A DNA stretch of 64,000 bases, from NCBI GenBank assembly GCA_037976565.1, contig CP137669.1, forward strand, positions 41,380,912 through 41,444,911. The letters run 5' to 3'. This DNA comes from Mesocentrotus franciscanus (Eukaryota; Echinodermata; Echinoidea; Camarodonta; Strongylocentrotidae). The first letter of the stretch is position 1. Every line of letters starts with the position of its first letter. Both the position numbers and the translations under genes were made by a program. Of the stretch, positions 59,946 to 64,000 are shown one piece after another. Below the pieces are notes generated by a model. It did no database searches. It was not told the DNA's origin and saw nothing but the letters and a program-made list of their open reading frames with translations.

Positions 59946-61789
59946 GGATTAGGTGATACGTATGCTTATGATTTACATAATGAAGAATGCATTTTCACGA
60001 TTTCATATTGTTATATAAAATGCTTCTACCATTATGATCTATCCATATGTCAAGTTTCTACTGTTTAGCCTTGATCATTACGGATGTATGGAAGATAGAT
60101 TGAGACAATTTGACCATTGACCCTGGACAACAACCAGTTACACCTTTGACTCTAATTGACATAATGAGGCATACACATTGCATATTCCGTGGTAACAATG
60201 AAGTAAGCAAGGAAAATGAAGGCAATGACAAACGAGAGAGAGAGACAGACAGACAGAATATGGCCGGGTTCAAATTAAGTTTTCTTTAAATGATTAGACC
60301 CAGTACTGAGGATCTTTTTAGCTGCCATGTTTTTGTTATTTGACGGCTTTTGACGCTACATAGAAATGCCGTCTTTTGTCACCAAATATTGTTCAAATAG
60401 CATTGTAGAGACGATGAACATTAATGCAAATTCGTAAGCCATGACAATGTCAATTTCTATCTCGCTCTGCTAAAAAATCCGAACAATAGAACCAACCAAG
60501 TTGAATCAACTGTTAACCGAATTTATCATGAGTCCTGAAATTTCAATTTGTTACTGCACGTCATAGTAGTATTAAAGAGCAGCAATGGAGAACGATTGTC
60601 GCTAAAATTCAGAAATTGTTGCTTAAATTGCTTAAATTACCATGAGACATCAAGCTACATAGAACTATGATCGACAAACATGATATTGTTTTGAAAACAG
60701 TCAGAAAACATTGGAGGTAGAATGAATAAGAGATAATGTGGTCATGTCAACAAGTGCATTATGTCCATGTTAATCCCTAGTACCAAAATCATGATTGTAT
60801 TCTCTACTTATTTTTCCTGTATAATTTATTTCAATTTGAAATAGAAATTCTAATGTTTCTTCTTTTGGCTTGCTAATATTTCAGCAACGAATTGACAGTT
60901 TTGGTAGACATCTTGGATGTATCATAGCAATAAATTCTTGGCACATGACGTATTGTGTATACGATAATTATGATAAGAAGAAGAAGCATACAAATAACTA
61001 TAAGAATAATAACAATAACAAATAATCACTATAATAATGATTATAATTACGATTTTTACTATAATAATAAATATAACAATGATAATAATAATGATTATTA
61101 TGATACTGCTGCTATTACTACTACTACTACTACTATGAAGAAGTAAATGAAGAAGAAGGGGCAGGAGAAGAATCATTTCAGCGATATTAGTGATTATATT
61201 CTCTATGATTGAGGCATACACATACATATTACATAATCCGTGGTAAGAAGGAAGTCAACGAGGGAAACGGAAGGCAATGGCAAGAAAAAGCATAGCCCGG
61301 GTTCAAATTCAGTATTCGTTAAATTATTAAACCCGGTGCTCATGATCATTCATCTGTCATGTTATTGTAATGTGACGCTACATAAAAATAGTACCAGATT
61401 GTCGTCTATTGTCATCAAATATTGTTCAAATAGCATTGTAGAGACGATGAACAAATAAGAATAATAATGCAAGGCCGTTAGTCATGAGAATGTCACATTC
61501 TATCTCTCTCAGCTTAATAGTCCGAACAAAAGAATGAACCGAGAGGAATCAACTGAAATTTCTTAACAGCAATTGAAACTTCTCCAAGGAAGCCTAACAT
61601 TAGATTTGTTCCCCATTCAAATAGCTTTGTAAAGGCGGTGAAGAAAAAAAAATACTTCGTAGTTAATGGTGAGAATGTTCACGGCTATCTCTCTCATCTA
61701 ATTCCTGCGAACAGTGGGCTCAACCAAGCGCAATCAACTGTTAAACGAAATTGTCATGAGTCCTGAAGATTCAATGTATCACTGCACGT

Positions 61790-63695
61790 CAGTGGCGTAA
61801 TGAGCAAAAAAGTTTGGGGGGCTGGCAGACAAAAAAAATCCGCATCACCCCACTTTTACATGCAGGCCCCGCTTTTACATGCAGGCCCCCCTGAACGTTT
61901 TTCAAAGTGGGTGGGGAGAGGCTAAAGTATTTACGATCAGGTATATAGCGTAGTGTAAATTGGCGTGGGACCTAGGGGCAAAGCCCCAGCAGGGGTCAAG
62001 GGGCAGAGTCCCCGGAAGCTCAGGGGGTATGGGCATTTAATTACGGTCAGATGAGCATATTTTGATACCTTATTCATGACACTGGCAGGTCACTAATTGG
62101 CGTGGGTTCCAGGGGGCTGAGCCCCCTGAAACTCAGGGATTTGAGGCATTTTATAACGCTCATTGAGCATTCAGGGGCCCGCTTTAGGGTCCCTGGTGGA
62201 ATCGAGAGGGCGGAGCCCCCGGGAGCTCAGGGGTTTTAGGCGTTTAATTACGGTCAGATGAGCATATTTTGATACCTTATTTGTGACACTGGCAGGACAC
62301 TAATTGGCGTGAGCTCCAGGGAGCGTAGCCCCCGGAAGCTCAGGGTTTAAGGCAATAAATTACTGTCAGATGAGTAACTAGGGGCCAGCCTTAGGGCCAT
62401 TGCTTGGGTCCAGGGGCAGAGCCCCTGGAGGCTCAGGAGTTTTTGGCGTTTAATTACCGTCAGATGAGCATATTTTGATATCTTATTTGTTACACTTGTA
62501 GGACACCAATATTATTGGCGTGGGGTCCAGTGGGCGGAGCCCCTAGAAGCTCAGGGGTTTCAGGCATTTTATAACGGTCAGATAAGCATTCAGGGGCCCG
62601 TCTTAAGGCCCCTGGAGGGTTCGAGGGGGCAGAGCCACCGGAAGTTCATGGGTTTTAGGCATTTAATTACGGTCAGATGAGCATATTTTGATACCTTATT
62701 TGTGACACTGGCAGGACACTAAAATTGGTGTGGATTGGGGCGGATCTAGCTTTTTGCTAAGGGTGGGGTTGACCAAATGACGATGCGGAGCATCGTCCAT
62801 GAGCCGCAAAGCGGCGAGGCAATTTTTTGGGGGCTATTTTGAACCCCGGCCCGTAAGTGATGATTTCCTGGCATCTACTAACACAATGGAAATCATAAAA
62901 AGTAGTGCATTATAACGTCTTTTTAAATCAAGTAACAGTTTAAACAGTTTGACCCAATGACGATGCAGAGCATCGTCCACGAGCCGCGTAGCGGCGAGGC
63001 GACTTTGGGGGCTATTTTTAACTCCCGTAAGTGATGCGGAGCGCCGTCCACGAGCCGCGTAGCGGCGAGGCGATTTTTTTTTTTTTGGGGGCTATTTTGA
63101 CCCCCCCCCGGCCCGTAAGTGATGTTTTCCTGGCATCTACTAACACATTGGAGACCATAAAAAGCAGTGCATGATAACGTCTTTTTAAATCAAGTTACAA
63201 TTTAATACACAGTAATATCCAGAGTTATCATGTGTTAATTGGTTAAGTTAATTACCAGATGAGTTGAATATCTTCTCACCATATTTGCACTTGAAACGTT
63301 TCTCTCCAGTATGCATTCTTACTTCTTTTTTCTTTTGGCGGCCCAAGAGGGGGTTTAAACCCCTACCCCCCGTAGATCCGCGCCTGTTTAGTATACTTTT
63401 TCCCAAAAAGTGGGGCGGAGCTCGAGGCTCCGGAGCCCTGTCGTTCTGCGGGCCCTGCCATGTAGGCCTCTAAATAAGCATATTTCTTGCCTGACTGTAA
63501 TTTAGGAATTTGTAATTTTCCAACAAACGCATAGAAAAGTATAATTTTCTAAAAGTGAGGAAAAATCTCGGATAATTATGTCATTTCAGCAACATTTGTA
63601 AATCACCGGTATCGAATTAGAAATGAACCACGTTTGAATTTTATTGTGAAACTGGCAGGACACTAATTGGCTCACCCCCCATCAGTACGCCAGTG
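61790..63695. mobile_element. Nested TIR elements with ~115-230 bp internal repeats
   Basis: The start is CAGTGGCGTAATGAGC and a compatible inverted end, ATCAGTACGCCAGTG, lies at 63681-63695. The expected 8 bp duplication is not found (CTGCACGT before, CCCCCTGT after), so the two ends may belong to different copies. 61950-62730 has GGGGCAGAGCCCC-type hairpin repeats and ATTACGGTCAGATGAGCAT, as in 47580-48110. 63490-63650 is the CCACGTTTGAATTTTATT module. Confidence 0.65.
62740..63386. mobile_element. Second copy of the 2856-4017 tandem-repeat family
   Basis: GGGGCGGATCTAGCTTTTTG opens it, and GTAGATCCGCGCCTG closes it. It has about two and a half units with GATGCGGAGCATC and GCCGCAAAGCGGC or GCCGCGTAGCGGC hairpins. 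It is nested within the 61790 element. Confidence 0.7.
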
Positions 63696-63708
63696 CCCCC
63701 TGTTACAT

Positions 63709-63940
63709 CCACAAATGTAATAACGCCCACAAATGTAATAACGCCCACAAATGTAATAACGCCCACAAATGTAATAACACTTTACCCACAAATGTTTTTA
63801 TAACACCCACAAAATGTAATAACACTTTACCCACAAATGTAATAATTTCACCCACAAATGTAATAACCACTTTACCCACAAATGTAATAATTTTGAATCA
63901 CCCACAAATGTAATAATGACTTTACCCACAAATGTAATAA
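63709..63940. repeat. CCACAAATGTAATAA minisatellite
   Basis: Eleven copies of CCACAAATGTAATAA, two of them imperfect, lie in one orientation. The first few are spaced at 18 bp; later ones are about 20-25 bp apart, with linkers of the types CACTTTAC and TTTCA or TTGAATCA. No spacers of unique sequence and no coding role. Confidence 0.8.
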
Positions 63941-64000
63941 ATTTGAAGGGATATTATGTCGAATTCGTTCAAAACTGCATGAAACCCTGTAATAAAGCAT

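Larger units (their letters stand above)
55816..61789 (-). repeat. Right arm of the large inverted duplication
   Basis: This is the reverse complement of the left arm, shorter by two deletions. It contains the counterparts of the 144 bp MITE, the hAT-like element, the non-LTR fragment and the tandem 1.24 kb units. It ends where a CAGTGGCGTAATGAGC element begins (61790), so homology may resume beyond the window. Confidence 0.85.

Noticed and set aside
61782..63703. 61790-63695 as one clean hAT-like insertion
   Set aside because: Flanking octamers do not match (CTGCACGT against CCCCCTGT), so the two ends may come from different nested copies.
63709..63940. CRISPR-like array
   Set aside because: Linkers are a few bases long and repetitive, there are no unique spacers or associated genes, and the setting is an animal genome.

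Overview
The window reads as repeat-dense, intron-containing animal nuclear DNA, not bacterial: spliced exons with GT/AG borders, tRNA-headed SINEs, non-LTR and Ty3/Gypsy retrotransposon remains, Helitrons and hundreds of bases of TIR elements, in an AT-rich background. The protein matches and repeat types suit a marine invertebrate, perhaps an echinoderm or another invertebrate deuterostome; the species is inference only.

Layout. (1) 1-7746: the 3' end of one convincing host gene, an atlastin-like dynamin-family GTPase on the + strand (exons 1683-1739, 2197-2268, 7279-7605), whose 5 kb last intron is filled with repeats. (2) 7747-11547: a GGGGCAC-repeat element and a decayed L1/Tx1-type ORF2 tail. 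(3) 11548-17168: three Helitron-type elements head to tail, the middle one carrying a separate TIR insertion. (4) 17169-22594: mostly unassigned, with a 1.1 kb segment (19007-20105) duplicated at 42820. (5) 22595-31150: an 0.8 kb-arm inverted repeat, GGGGCAC elements, a palindrome, and sequence that reappears at 50.5-55.8 kb. (6) 31162-36660: a broken Ty3/Gypsy-type retrotransposon split by a non-LTR fragment. (7) 36650-40420: Helitron-family fragments and unassigned DNA. (8) 40.6-61.8 kb: a large imperfect inverted duplication, left arm about 40640-50445 and right arm about 55816-61789, around a 5.4 kb centre that is itself a diverged copy of 23.2-30.8 kb. (9) 61790-64000: nested TIR elements and a short-unit minisatellite.

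The window is mainly a record of transposition. Because several segments exist twice, one copy often shows the empty target site of an insertion in the other. This defines exact ends and target duplications for hAT-like elements (8 bp), a SINE, a Helitron 3' end (A^T insertion), a foldback-like element and others, and it orders events. No intact transposase, CRISPR array or functional tRNA gene was seen. Apart from the atlastin-like exons I could not support any other host protein gene.
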